Of a stretch of DNA of 64,000 nt, positions 17,652 through 26,518 are shown piece after piece (the first letter of the stretch is position 1; each line of letters begins with the position of its first letter). The DNA comes from an uncultured Prevotellaceae bacterium (GTDB lineage Bacteria > Bacteroidota > Bacteroidia > Bacteroidales > Bacteroidaceae): positions 1-64,000 of the forward strand of contig CACYQO010000002.1 of the NCBI GenBank assembly GCA_902776545.1. Reading direction: 5' to 3'. The notes below the pieces were generated by a model. That model was not told the origin of the DNA, searched no databases, and was given only the letters and a program-made list of their open reading frames with translations. Position numbers and translations under genes: made by a program.

Positions 17652-18014
17652 ATGAAAAAGATGATTTTGACAATGGTAGCTATGCTGAGTATGACAACAG
17701 CATTTGCAGAAGGTGAGAATGCAGCCAACGTAGAGAACATGGAGGCTTATGAGTTGAATATCAATATGAACAAGCTCTCCAAAGCTCTGAACCTGGCAGA
17801 CGACCAGAAAGAGGCTGTGGCTGAGATTCACCACACGTTTGCTTCCGAACTGATGTTCGCAGCAGAGTATGGCAAGAACGACCGTAAGGCTATGGTAGCC
17901 CGCGCCATCGACAACGATGTGAAGTGGATGCGCTATGTGCTTAACGAGGATCAGATGCACACTTACCTCAAGCTGCTGAACACCACTATCAACAACCGTG
18001 GTCTGAACAAGTAA
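17652..18014 (+). CDS. small exported helical protein of unknown function
   Basis: The 120-residue precursor has a Sec signal (MKKMILTMVAMLSMTTAFAE). The mature part is mostly alpha-helical, with LSKALNLADDQKEAVAEIHH and EDQMHTYLKLLNTTINNRGL. This helix-turn-helix pattern, with L-x-x-D-Q-K-E-A, recalls Spy/CpxP-like periplasmic proteins, but the LTxxQ motif of that family is not present, so the function stays open. It is well placed for strong expression: its own promoter upstream and an intrinsic terminator just downstream. Confidence 0.75.
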   Translation: MKKMILTMVAMLSMTTAFAEGENAANVENMEAYELNINMNKLSKALNLADDQKEAVAEIHHTFASELMFAAEYGKNDRKAMVARAIDNDVKWMRYVLNEDQMHTYLKLLNTTINNRGLNK

Positions 18015-18049
18015 AAAAGAAAGAGTGATTTTAAGTTTTTAGTAGTTTT

Positions 18050-18082
18050 GGGAGGCATTCCGAGAGGGGTGCCTCTCTTTTT
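18050..18082 (+). terminator. intrinsic terminator after the small exported protein
   Basis: The stem GAGGCATTCC/GGGGTGCCTC (two G-T pairs) closes on the loop GAGA. It is extended by two more pairs at its base and followed by TTTTT at 18078-18082. Confidence 0.8.
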
Positions 18083-18111
18083 GATGTTAAAAATACCTTT
18101 TCCGTGTAAAA

Positions 18112-18155
18112 TTCCTCTTTCCTCTTTCCTCTTTCCTCTTTTTTTCGTATCTTTG
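18112..18155 (+). promoter_or_regulatory. CCTCTTT repeats and TATCTTTG promoter before the M48 gene
   Basis: Four tandem CTCTTTC units (18115-18140) run directly into TATCTTTG at 18148-18155, about 28 bases before the start codon. The pyrimidine repeat occupies the -33 position, so it may serve as, or have replaced, the upstream element. A similar CTCTTTCC word is found in frame in the EamA gene (about 45390-45430). Confidence 0.6.
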
Positions 18156-18183
18156 CACTCGAAACCTAAATGAATGTAACAAT

Positions 18184-19077
18184 ATGAGAAAACTGAAAGT
18201 TTATCTTCTTATGGTGGCGGCAGTGGTGCTGGCCAGTTGTGGCACATCACACACTGTACCCATTACGGGGCGTACCCAGAGTCTGATGGTCGAGGATGGT
18301 CAGGTGTTAGGTCTGGCCACTCAGCAGTATCAGGAGTTTATGAAGACGGCCAAACTGTCTACCGATGCCGCCAAGACAGCGATGGTGAAGCGGGTAGGGC
18401 AAAACCTTGCCAATGCTGTGACCAACTACATGACTGCCAACGGTTTAGCATCAGAGATCGCCAACTTCAACTGGACGTTCAATCTGGTTCAGGACAAGCA
18501 GGTGAATGCCTGGTGTATGCCTGGCGGACTGATTGTGGTCTATGAGGGCATTCTGCCCGTCACTCAGGACGAGGCATCGCTGGCCATCGTGCTGGGACAT
18601 GAGATAGCACACGCTGTAGCGCGCCACTCTGCCGAGCAGATGAGTACACAGATGAAACAGCAGCAGGGACTCCAGGTAGGTGCGGCAGTTGCCGGTATGC
18701 TGGGTATGGGCACGAACACCACGTCGCTCATCGGCGCTGTCGTTGCTAACGGCTTTAATTTCAAGAACTTGAGTTATTCGCGCAGTCATGAGAGTGAGGC
18801 CGACCACATGGGACTGATCTTTGCCGCTTTGGCAGGCTATGATCCCCAGACGGCCATCACCTTCTGGCAGCGGATGGCAGCCCAAAGCTCTAATAAGACC
18901 TCTGAGTTCCTGAGCGATCACCCATCTGACGAGACGCGTATACGCCAGATTCAGGGTTGGATGCCTGAGGCTTTGAAATATTATAAGAAAGGTGGTACGA
19001 CGACAACCTCTGCCAGTTCTTCTGCTTCGCCCGTCAAAGCCACGAAGACCTTCCACATTTCGACAAAGAAGAAATAA
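18184..19077 (+). CDS. M48 family zinc metalloprotease lipoprotein
   Basis: A lipobox LASC with C19 ends the signal peptide, so the protein should be lipid-anchored. The catalytic zinc motif is HEIAH at residues 139-143, and the third ligand lies in HESEADHMG about 60 residues later, as in M48/LoiP-BepA-like peptidases. QDKQVNAWCMPGGLIVVYEG is the conserved pre-catalytic strand. It probably acts in envelope protein quality control. The C-terminal 30 residues are a Ser/Thr/Lys-rich tail. The fusion peptidase gene starts 20 bases downstream, so two exported proteases may be made together. Confidence 0.93.
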   Translation: MRKLKVYLLMVAAVVLASCGTSHTVPITGRTQSLMVEDGQVLGLATQQYQEFMKTAKLSTDAAKTAMVKRVGQNLANAVTNYMTANGLASEIANFNWTFNLVQDKQVNAWCMPGGLIVVYEGILPVTQDEASLAIVLGHEIAHAVARHSAEQMSTQMKQQQGLQVGAAVAGMLGMGTNTTSLIGAVVANGFNFKNLSYSRSHESEADHMGLIFAALAGYDPQTAITFWQRMAAQSSNKTSEFLSDHPSDETRIRQIQGWMPEALKYYKKGGTTTTSASSSASPVKATKTFHISTKKK

Positions 19078-19097
19078 CCAATTACAAAAATATAAGA

Positions 19098-22000
19098 ATG
19101 AGAAAGACGATTATTTGCGTGCTTGGCGTCGCTGGCCTGACGATGGCCCATGCACAGACCAAGCCTGGAGGCATCTCCAGCGACATGCTGCGTGATATTC
19201 AGAAAGAACAGAAAGCCGAGCCTGTCAATCGTGCACTGGTCAATGCCGTTGCTGCCAACAGCATCGATGCCCTGACTGTGAACCACCAGAATGCAGGTGC
19301 CCTCGACACCTATTTCAGTATTGAGTCACCCAAGCAAAGCATCACCGACCAGAAATCCTCTGGTCGTTGCTGGATGTTCAGCGGCTTGAATGTGCTGCGG
19401 GCCAACTATGCCAAGCAGCGCGACTCCGTAGAAGTGGAGTTCTCTCAGGCTTATCTTTTCTTCTGGGATCAGTTGGAGAAGGCCAACCTGATGTTGCAGG
19501 GTTGTGTCGATACAGGCAAACAACCTATCGACGATCCGCGTGTGCAGTTCTTCTTCAAGAGTCCCATTGGCGACGGCGGCACCTTCTGTGGTGTGGCCGA
19601 CCTGGTGGATAAGTACGGACTTGTGCCTGCTGAAGTGATGCCTGAGACCTATACCAGCGACAACACCTCAAAGGCCCGTGCGCTCATCTCCTCGAAACTG
19701 CGTGAGTATGGTCTGCAGTTGCGGGATATGGCCCAGAAGGATCGTAAGCAGGCCTCCATCGACAAGGCCAAGATCCGCATGCTCAGCCAGATCTATAAGA
19801 TGCTCGTCATGACCATCGGCGAACCGCCTCAACAGTTCACCTATGCTTTTAAGGACAAGAACGGCAAGGCAGTCGGACCTGCCAAGACCTATACGCCGCA
19901 GACCTTCAGCCAGGAGGTGGTGGGCGGACCCATCAACGGCACTTTTATCATGGCGATGAACGATCCCCGCCGGCCTTATTATAAGACATACGAGGTGGAA
20001 TACGACCGTCACACCTACGATGGTCACAACTGGAAATACGTCAACCTGCCGATGGAGGACATCGAGCAGATGGCCATCGCCTCGCTCAAAGACGGTCGCA
20101 AACTTTACAGCAGCTATGATGTGGGTAAGTTCTTGGACCGTAAGCGTGGCTATGCCGATACCGACAATTTCGACTATGCCTCCCTTTTCGGTACTACCTT
20201 CGGAATGGACAAGGCCCAGCGCATCTCCACTTTCGACAGCGGCTCCACGCATGCCATGACCCTCACGGCTGTCGATCTCGACGAGAAAGGCAAGGTGAAG
20301 AAATGGAAGGTGGAGAACTCATGGGGTGCCTCTTGGGGACAGCAGGGTTGTCTGATTATGACAGACCGTTGGTTCCGTGAGTTCATGTTCCGTCTGGTGG
20401 TCAACAAGAAATATGTGTCGGAGAAGATTCTCAAGGCCTCTGAGACTGAGCCTGTTATGGTGATGCCAGAGGATCCGCTCTTCTTGCCCGACGAACAGCC
20501 GCAGCGTGAGAATCCGCTCTTGGTGAAGAGTACATTACCCTTCGGAGCCATCGACTTCAGCAAGATTCTGGCTTCCGACTATCTGCCAGCTTTTGAGGCG
20601 GGCATCCGGCAGAATCGGGAAGAGATTGCTGCGATTGTAGCTAATCCAGAGTCGCCTACTTTCAAGAATACCATTCTGGCCCTTGAGGAGAGCGGTAAAC
20701 TGCTCGACCGTGTGAGTGGGGTGTTCTTTGCCTTAGTGAGTGCAGATAAAACACCAGAGATTGGTGAGATTCAGAAGAAGGTGCTGCCTATGTTGACAGA
20801 CCTGTCGAACGAAATCATGTTCAACAAGCAACTGTTCGAGCGCATCAAACAAGTTTACGACAAAGAGCATGATGCCCTTCAGGGAGAGGACAAGAAACTG
20901 TTGGAGGAGACCTATAAGGACTTTGTCCGCAGGGGCGCTTTGTTGTCAGAGGACAAGATGAAGCGTATGAAGGAAATCAATCTCAGGATTTCCGATCTTC
21001 AGCAGGAGTGGGGCGACCTGTTGCAGGCTGCCACTAACGATGCTGTCGTCTGGGTGGATAAGCAGGAGGATCTCGCAGGACTCAGCGAAGCCGACATCGC
21101 CCAGTGCAAGAAAGATGCTGAGAGCAGGGGTGGTAAGGCACCTTATGCCATCGTCATCATCAATACCACGCAGCAGCCGATTCTGGCCAGTCTCGACAAT
21201 CGCAAGTTGCGTAAGAAAGTCTTTGAAGCTTCTGTCCATCGTGCTGACGGTACAGGCAAGTACAACACCTTCTCTATCGTCAGCGAGGTAGCCAAGTTGA
21301 GGGCAGAACAGGCAGAGATCATGGGTTATCCCAACTATGCTTCCTACTCGCTGGAACGGGCGATGGCCAAGACGCCGGATAATGTCTATGCCTTCCTGAA
21401 GAACCTTATCAGCCAGTATTCGCCGAAGGCTGATGACGAGACGAAGGCTATCGAGGACTTTGCCCGCAAGACTGCAGGCCCGGAGTTCCAGCTGCAGCCC
21501 TACGACCGTTTCTACTACTCGGCCAAGATGAAGAAGGAACTCCTGAATGTCTCCGACGACGAGGTGAAACCCTACTTCAATGTCGACAGCGTGCTTATCA
21601 ACGGTGTCTTCTATGCTGCCAACCGTGTCTATGGTCTGACGTTCAAGGAGCGTAAGGATATTCCTCTCTATCATCCTGACATGCAGGCCTTCGAGGTTAT
21701 CGACAAGGATGGAAAGACGTTGGCCTTGTTCTGCTGCGACTATTACCGTCGTCCTACAAAACGTGGAGGAGCCTGGATGAACGGTTTCCAGAAGCAGAGC
21801 CGTCAGCGCAACCAAATACCTATTGTGTTTAATGTATGCAACAACGCCAAGGCTCCCGACGGTATGCCGTCGCTGCTGACATGGGACGAGGTGACTACTA
21901 TGTTCCATGAGTTCGGTCACGCCCTGCATGGTATGCTTTCCAACTGTCAGTACAACAGTCTGAGCGGCACCAGCGTGGCTCGCGACTTCGTGGAGATGCC

Positions 22001-22547
22001 TTCGCAGTTCAACGAGTCGTTCGCTTCCATCCCGGAGGTCTTCGACCACTATGCCCGCCATTATGAGACAGGTGAGCCGATGCCTGCAGACCTGAAGGAG
22101 CGCATGCTGAGGAGTATCAATTTCCAGACAGCCTACGCCCTCGGTGAGAACCTCGCCGCCACCTGTGCCGACATCGCTTGGCACATGCTGACCTCGAAGG
22201 ATATCCCAACGGCCGACAAGGCTGATGACTTCGAGACAGAGTCCTTGCGCCAGATAGGTCTGCTCGATCCTCAGATACCGCCCCGTTATCATACCAGTTA
22301 CTTCAACCATGTGTGGGGTGGGGGCTACGCTGCCGGCTATTATAGCTATCTGTGGACTGAGGTCTTGGCTGTGAATATCGCCGATGTCTTTGCCAAGCGT
22401 GGTGCCTTGAAGCGTGAGACAGGGCAGGAATTCCGTGATAAGATCCTGAGTCGTGGCAATACGGGCGACCTCATGCAGATGTTCACCGATTTCACGGGTA
22501 TGGCCCAGCCTGATGCCTCCAGTCTGCTCAAGGCCAGAGGGTTATAA
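19098..22547 (+). CDS. exported fusion of a C1-type cysteine peptidase (bleomycin-hydrolase-like) and an M3 metallopeptidase (Dcp-like)
   Basis: A single uninterrupted frame of 1149 residues. After a signal peptide (CVLGVAGLTMAHA), residues about 40-440 form a C1B/PepC-like domain with catalytic C91 (SSGRCWMFSG), H385 (GSTHAMTL) and N407 (VENSWGASWG). A Pro-rich linker (PEDPLFLPDEQPQRENP) leads to residues about 470-1149, a complete M3 peptidyl-dipeptidase with zinc motif HEFGH at 937-941 and E966 as third ligand. Both active sites appear intact. Each half is normally a separate protein. The likely role is stepwise peptide degradation in the periplasm: an aminopeptidase-like end plus dipeptide release from the other end. 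Confidence 0.93.
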   Translation: MRKTIICVLGVAGLTMAHAQTKPGGISSDMLRDIQKEQKAEPVNRALVNAVAANSIDALTVNHQNAGALDTYFSIESPKQSITDQKSSGRCWMFSGLNVLRANYAKQRDSVEVEFSQAYLFFWDQLEKANLMLQGCVDTGKQPIDDPRVQFFFKSPIGDGGTFCGVADLVDKYGLVPAEVMPETYTSDNTSKARALISSKLREYGLQLRDMAQKDRKQASIDKAKIRMLSQIYKMLVMTIGEPPQQFTYAFKDKNGKAVGPAKTYTPQTFSQEVVGGPINGTFIMAMNDPRRPYYKTYEVEYDRHTYDGHNWKYVNLPMEDIEQMAIASLKDGRKLYSSYDVGKFLDRKRGYADTDNFDYASLFGTTFGMDKAQRISTFDSGSTHAMTLTAVDLDEKGKVKKWKVENSWGASWGQQGCLIMTDRWFREFMFRLVVNKKYVSEKILKASETEPVMVMPEDPLFLPDEQPQRENPLLVKSTLPFGAIDFSKILASDYLPAFEAGIRQNREEIAAIVANPESPTFKNTILALEESGKLLDRVSGVFFALVSADKTPEIGEIQKKVLPMLTDLSNEIMFNKQLFERIKQVYDKEHDALQGEDKKLLEETYKDFVRRGALLSEDKMKRMKEINLRISDLQQEWGDLLQAATNDAVVWVDKQEDLAGLSEADIAQCKKDAESRGGKAPYAIVIINTTQQPILASLDNRKLRKKVFEASVHRADGTGKYNTFSIVSEVAKLRAEQAEIMGYPNYASYSLERAMAKTPDNVYAFLKNLISQYSPKADDETKAIEDFARKTAGPEFQLQPYDRFYYSAKMKKELLNVSDDEVKPYFNVDSVLINGVFYAANRVYGLTFKERKDIPLYHPDMQAFEVIDKDGKTLALFCCDYYRRPTKRGGAWMNGFQKQSRQRNQIPIVFNVCNNAKAPDGMPSLLTWDEVTTMFHEFGHALHGMLSNCQYNSLSGTSVARDFVEMPSQFNESFASIPEVFDHYARHYETGEPMPADLKERMLRSINFQTAYALGENLAATCADIAWHMLTSKDIPTADKADDFETESLRQIGLLDPQIPPRYHTSYFNHVWGGGYAAGYYSYLWTEVLAVNIADVFAKRGALKRETGQEFRDKILSRGNTGDLMQMFTDFTGMAQPDASSLLKARGL

Positions 22548-22550
22548 TAT

Positions 22551-22590
22551 ACAATAAAAGAGGCTGTGTCGACACAGCCTCTTTTATTGT
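22551..22590. terminator. 40-base perfect palindrome, bidirectional terminator
   Basis: ACAATAAAAGAGGCTGTGTC is followed at once by its exact reverse complement. Either strand forms a 20-bp stem, with a GC core and an A-run before and a T-run after it. It lies between convergent genes (stops at 22547 and 22606), so it can end both transcripts. Confidence 0.9.
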
Positions 22591-22605
22591 TCCCTTTCCT
22601 ATAGA

Positions 22606-23283
22606 TTAGAGAGCGAACTTGTAACCAACGGTCAACTGGAACACCTGGTTCTTACAGTTTTTATCGCCAGCACTCATATACTCCTTCTTCACAATGTCGC
22701 TCAGGCCGATGTTGACACGACCGTCGATGTAGATGGGGATGGTAGGAACCTGATAAGACACACCGACGGGAATTGAGATGTCGACCTTATTGCAGTTGTC
22801 CTTGATGTCTGTGTCCGTCGAAACTTTGGTGCCATCCAACTTCTCAGTCATCTTGAATTTGGCGCTCACCAAGAAACCGAACTGTACACCGGCTTTCACG
22901 GCAAAGCCCTTGAAGAGATAGGCGTTGGCCACGATGGGCAGGTTGATATAACCCAGCTCGAACTTTGTGTCCTCAAACGATAACTTCTTGCTATCCACTT
23001 TGATTTCAGCGTCTTCCCACTGACATCCCTGCATAGCGTAGTTCACGCCGGCAGCAACACTGAACATTTTTGTCAACTGATACTCAGCCTCACCGCCAAT
23101 CACGAGACCTGCGTAAAGAGATTTGTCAAGCGTGACATCCTCCATATTAGCCTTAGGCATATTGCTTACCTTGCTGAGTGTTGATCCGATTTTCGGCTGG
23201 AGTGAGAAAGTACCCTGCTCAAACTGAGCTTTTGCTGCAACTGTAGCCACCATCATAGCGGCGATCATCATAATCTTCTTCAT
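22606..23283 (-). CDS. PorT-family outer-membrane beta-barrel protein
   Basis: The 225-residue product has a signal peptide (MKKIMMIAAMMVATVAAKAQ) and alternating hydrophobic strands ending in an aromatic residue or Leu (QLTVGYKFAL at the C-terminus). This is characteristic of the outer-membrane beta-barrel/PorT group. GVSYQVPTIPIYIDGRVNIG and FKGFAVKAGVQFGFLVSAKF closely match the paralogue at 37244-37840. The function is unknown; in T9SS species PorT is a secretion component, but these short barrels are a wider family. Confidence 0.85.
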   Translation of the reverse strand: MKKIMMIAAMMVATVAAKAQFEQGTFSLQPKIGSTLSKVSNMPKANMEDVTLDKSLYAGLVIGGEAEYQLTKMFSVAAGVNYAMQGCQWEDAEIKVDSKKLSFEDTKFELGYINLPIVANAYLFKGFAVKAGVQFGFLVSAKFKMTEKLDGTKVSTDTDIKDNCNKVDISIPVGVSYQVPTIPIYIDGRVNIGLSDIVKKEYMSAGDKNCKNQVFQLTVGYKFAL

Positions 23284-23400
23284 AATTCTTTTCTAATTTT
23301 TTAATCTTTTAATTATTAATTTTTTAATCTTTTAATTTTTTAATTTTTTAATCTATCATGTCGATAAAAGCAATCCTCCTTGAATTGCGGTGCAAAGGTA
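23284..23400 (-). promoter_or_regulatory. A/T-rich TTTTTAATCTTTTAA repeats and TACCTTTG promoter for the beta-barrel gene
   Basis: The 5' leader (23284-23353) is a tandem array of TTTTTAATCTTTTAAT-like units. Beyond it, CAAAGGTA at 23393-23400 reads TACCTTTG on the minus strand. The mRNA would thus have a leader of about 100 bases made mainly of repeats. Similar A/T-rich units (AAAGATTGAAAAATTGAAG) flank the pheA leader peptide. Confidence 0.6.
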
Positions 23401-23496
23401 CGGATATTATTGCAGCAGTGAGAGTATTTTTATGCATTGTGTGCGTAAACAGTCTTCTTTTTTGATGAATATCAAGGTCGTCTCGATAATTATGCT

Positions 23497-23504
23497 TACC
23501 TTTG
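23497..23504 (+). promoter_or_regulatory. -7 box for the fRMsr/LMW-PTP pair
   Basis: TACCTTTG, extended as TACCTTTGCAGG, ends 28 bases before ATG 23532. No clear -33 box. Confidence 0.65.
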
Positions 23505-23531
23505 CAGGCAATTAATATATTATAATAAGGT

Positions 23532-24035
23532 ATGGCAAATTCAAATAAAGAAGAGAAATATCGTCTGCTCACGGAGCAGATACAAAGCCTGATTGAGGGC
23601 GAGACGGACGCTGTGGCTGTGATGGCGAATGTCGTTGCGGCTATCCATGAGACGATGGGATTTTTTTGGACGGGATTCTATCGGGTGGCACCAAAGGCAG
23701 GTTCTGACGTACAGGAACTGGTGCTTGCTCCTTTTCAGGGCCCTGTGGCCTGTATGCATATTCCTTATGGACGGGGTGTCTGTGGTTCGGCCTGGCAACG
23801 GTGTGAAACACTTGTCGTGCCCGATGTCGAGCAGTTTCCTGGTCATATCGCCTGTAGTAGTCTCTCGCGTTCAGAGATTGTCGTGCCCGTCTTCGACCCT
23901 GAAGACTCTTCTCGCGTCTTGGCAGTCCTTGATATCGACAGCAAGGAACTCGCCACCTTCGATGATGTCGACCGTCAGCATCTGGAGATCATCTGCCGTT
24001 TCGTAGCCCCACTCTTAAAAACCTCGTCAAGATGA
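23532..24035 (+). CDS. msrC: free methionine-(R)-sulfoxide reductase (GAF-domain fRMsr)
   Basis: A 167-residue single GAF domain. The three catalytic cysteines are C74 (GPVACMHIPYG), C84 (GRGVCGSAW) and C108 (HIACSSLSRSEIVVP). Their spacing of 10 and 24 equals that of E. coli fRMsr. It reduces free methionine-R-sulfoxide in the cytoplasm. It overlaps the downstream phosphatase gene by four bases (ATGA). Confidence 0.92.
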   Translation: MANSNKEEKYRLLTEQIQSLIEGETDAVAVMANVVAAIHETMGFFWTGFYRVAPKAGSDVQELVLAPFQGPVACMHIPYGRGVCGSAWQRCETLVVPDVEQFPGHIACSSLSRSEIVVPVFDPEDSSRVLAVLDIDSKELATFDDVDRQHLEIICRFVAPLLKTSSR

Positions 24036-24490
24036 AAAAGATACTCTTCGTGTGTCATGGGAACATCTGCCGCAGTCCGATGGCAGAGTTTGTGATGAAG
24101 GATCTGGTCAGGAAGGCTGGACGGGAGGATGACTTCTATATCGAGTCGGCTGCCACCTCAACGGAGGAAATTGGCAACGAGGTCTATCCCCCTGCCAAAC
24201 GCAAACTGGCTGAACACGGCATCGGCTGTAAAGGTAAGACCGCCCGTCAGATGACACGTCGTGACTACGACCGCTTTGATCTCCTCATCGGAATGGACTC
24301 TGCCAACATCCGCAACATGTATCGTATCTGTGGCGGCGACCCGGAGCAGAAGATCCATGAACTCCTTGATTTCACAGACCGTATCGGTGATGTGGCCGAC
24401 CCCTGGTATACCGGCGATTTCGAAGCCACCTGGCGCGATGTCCTCGAAGGCTGCCAATGCCTGTTGGAGCAGTTGACCTTATCAATCTAA
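24032..24490 (+). CDS. low-molecular-weight protein-tyrosine phosphatase
   Basis: The P-loop CHGNICRS (C8 to R14, CX5R) lies at the very N-terminus and the general-acid loop DPWYTGDF near residue 122, both diagnostic of LMW-PTPs. At 152 residues it has standard length. It is translationally coupled to the fRMsr gene. In other bacteria such enzymes often control polysaccharide tyrosine kinases; no such kinase is visible in this window. Confidence 0.94.
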   Translation: MKKILFVCHGNICRSPMAEFVMKDLVRKAGREDDFYIESAATSTEEIGNEVYPPAKRKLAEHGIGCKGKTARQMTRRDYDRFDLLIGMDSANIRNMYRICGGDPEQKIHELLDFTDRIGDVADPWYTGDFEATWRDVLEGCQCLLEQLTLSI

Positions 24491-24594
24491 TATAGGAAAT
24501 TTCTCAAAGGAAACAGGCGTCAAGTGTACATAATACATTTCTTATTAAATCTTAAATTTTTGGCAAGTTTATACCAACATAAGTATCTTTTTCC

Positions 24595-24602
24595 TAAATT
24601 TG
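24595..24602 (+). promoter_or_regulatory. possible -7 box before the BspA-like genes
   Basis: TAAATTTG fits TAnnTTTG and lies 63 bases before ATG 24665. The -33 region is not convincing. The rest of 24491-24664 is A/T-rich with no gene seen. Confidence 0.4.
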
Positions 24603-24664
24603 TAGTGTAAAAGCGGCTCTAAGGAATAGAATAATCATTTTTTATCATTTAAACAATTAAAATT

Positions 24665-26464
24665 ATGAAGAAACTATTTACCTTATTAGTAACAATGCTA
24701 TTGCCATTGATGGCAAGCGCCTATGACCTTGCAGACAGCAAGGGTCTTCATTATAACATTAAGGGTGACGGAACTCTTGAGGTGGACGGACTTGATGCTT
24801 GGATTACTACTGCAGACATCTTAAGCGATGTCACTATTGGTGGTAAGACATACCGAGTGACATCCATTAAGGCTTGGGCTTTTGAGGGTCGAAGCGACCT
24901 TCAGTATCTGTCTATTCCGTGGACTGTCACATCTATTGGTGAATATGCTTTCATAGATTGTGGCAGTAATATTAGGGTAAATATCGCTGACCCAGAGTGC
25001 TGGTGTCAGATGCAATTAGGCAATGAGCACGCCAGTCCACTTTCCAGTGCAGGAAAGGTGCTGGTGCATGACATTGAGACAACCAGGATTGATATTCCAG
25101 AAACTGTTACAGCCATCGGTAAATTCACATTCTATCAGTGTCGTAAGATTAACTCGCTGAATATCCCTTCCTCTGTGAAATCTATCGGCAGTTCAGCCTT
25201 TGAGGACTGTACAGGTCTCACTTCGCTGACATTGAGTGAGGGATTGGAGACCCTTGGAGGATCAGCTTTCCAAGGATGTACGGGACTTCAGACACTAATC
25301 ATTCCCAGCACAGTCAAAACCATCAATATCAATGCCATTGCCAATTGTTCTGGTATTAGAGAAGTGTATTGTTATGCCGAGAATGTACCTGATACACATG
25401 CTGATGCCTTTGACGCAACTCCAACGGAGAAGTCAACGCTTCATGTGCCGGCTAATGCTGTTCAGAAATATAGGACTACGTGGCCGTGGAGTGATTTCAA
25501 GGAGATAGTCCCTATAGGTGGTGGTATTAGTACAACACTCTCAGATAACGGTATTATCTTTGCCCTTAAAGGCGATGGCACATTGGAGGTGACTGGACTG
25601 GAAGATTGGAATAGAAATGCCGACATCTTGAGCGATGTCACTATCAACGGGTATAGGTATCAAGTGACATCTATTGGAGAATATGCCTTCCAAGGTCGGG
25701 ATGATATGGAATATCTTTCTATTCCCTGGAGCGTAAAGTCTATTGGCAGATATGCATTCCTCAATTGTGGCAGCAATGTTACAGTGAATATAGCCGATCC
25801 GGAATTTTGGTGTCAGATGGAACTGGGCAATGAGTACTCCAGTCCGTTCACCTGTGCTAAGAAGGTTCTGGTATATGACAGAGAGACTGACCGGATAGAT
25901 ATTCCGCGTGGTGTCAGATCCATAGGTAAATATACCTTCTATCAGTGTCGCAGCATCACGTCGCTGAATATCCCTGCTACAGTGACATCCATTGGCAGTT
26001 CTGCTTTCGAAGACTGTACGGAACTCACATCGCTGACATTAAGCGAAGGCTTGGAGGAATTAGGAGGCTCTGCCTTTGAGGGATGTTCAAGACTGACGAG
26101 TCTCACGCTACCTAGTACTATTAGTACTATCTCTGTCAATGCTTTCAGAAATTGTAAGGGTATAGCAGATGTATATTGCTATGCCGAGAACGTACCAAAT
26201 ACACAAGCAGATGCCTTTGATGCAACTCCTACGGAGAAAGCAACGCTTCATGTACCAGCCAATGCTGTTAATGCATATAGAACAAAATGGCCGTGGAGTG
26301 ACTTCAAGGATATTGTTGCGATAGGTGAAGGTCCTGATGCAATTATAGGAATAAAGCAGTCAGATGATAGCAAAACAGAGTATTATGACCTGACAGGCCG
26401 CAAAGTCCTTCAACCTCAGAAGGGAATCTACATCAGGAATGGCAAGAAAGTAATTGTGAAGTAG
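24665..26464 (+). CDS. BspA-like leucine-rich repeat surface protein
   Basis: The 599-residue precursor has a signal peptide (LLVTMLLPLMASA) and many LRR_5 units of the form SIGSSAFEDCTGLTSLTL. It contains two long tandem blocks (about residues 20-285 and 290-560), each ending in a WPWSDFKEIV segment. The C-terminal tail YYDLTGRKVLQPQKGIYIR, then a Lys-rich end, recurs in neighbouring proteins and looks like a cell-surface sorting tail. BspA-type proteins mediate adhesion in oral Bacteroidetes. It is very similar to the next gene, so the pair arose by duplication. Confidence 0.88.
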   Translation: MKKLFTLLVTMLLPLMASAYDLADSKGLHYNIKGDGTLEVDGLDAWITTADILSDVTIGGKTYRVTSIKAWAFEGRSDLQYLSIPWTVTSIGEYAFIDCGSNIRVNIADPECWCQMQLGNEHASPLSSAGKVLVHDIETTRIDIPETVTAIGKFTFYQCRKINSLNIPSSVKSIGSSAFEDCTGLTSLTLSEGLETLGGSAFQGCTGLQTLIIPSTVKTININAIANCSGIREVYCYAENVPDTHADAFDATPTEKSTLHVPANAVQKYRTTWPWSDFKEIVPIGGGISTTLSDNGIIFALKGDGTLEVTGLEDWNRNADILSDVTINGYRYQVTSIGEYAFQGRDDMEYLSIPWSVKSIGRYAFLNCGSNVTVNIADPEFWCQMELGNEYSSPFTCAKKVLVYDRETDRIDIPRGVRSIGKYTFYQCRSITSLNIPATVTSIGSSAFEDCTELTSLTLSEGLEELGGSAFEGCSRLTSLTLPSTISTISVNAFRNCKGIADVYCYAENVPNTQADAFDATPTEKATLHVPANAVNAYRTKWPWSDFKDIVAIGEGPDAIIGIKQSDDSKTEYYDLTGRKVLQPQKGIYIRNGKKVIVK

Positions 26465-26518
26465 AAACAGATTTTACACCCGATATTAAATTTATTAACA
26501 ACTAAACCATTAAGAATT

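Noticed and set aside
20946..22310. 454-codon open frame on the minus strand
   Set aside because: It lies entirely inside the M3 half of the fusion peptidase, in antisense, and shows no protein-like motifs. It is a by-product of GC-rich codon use.
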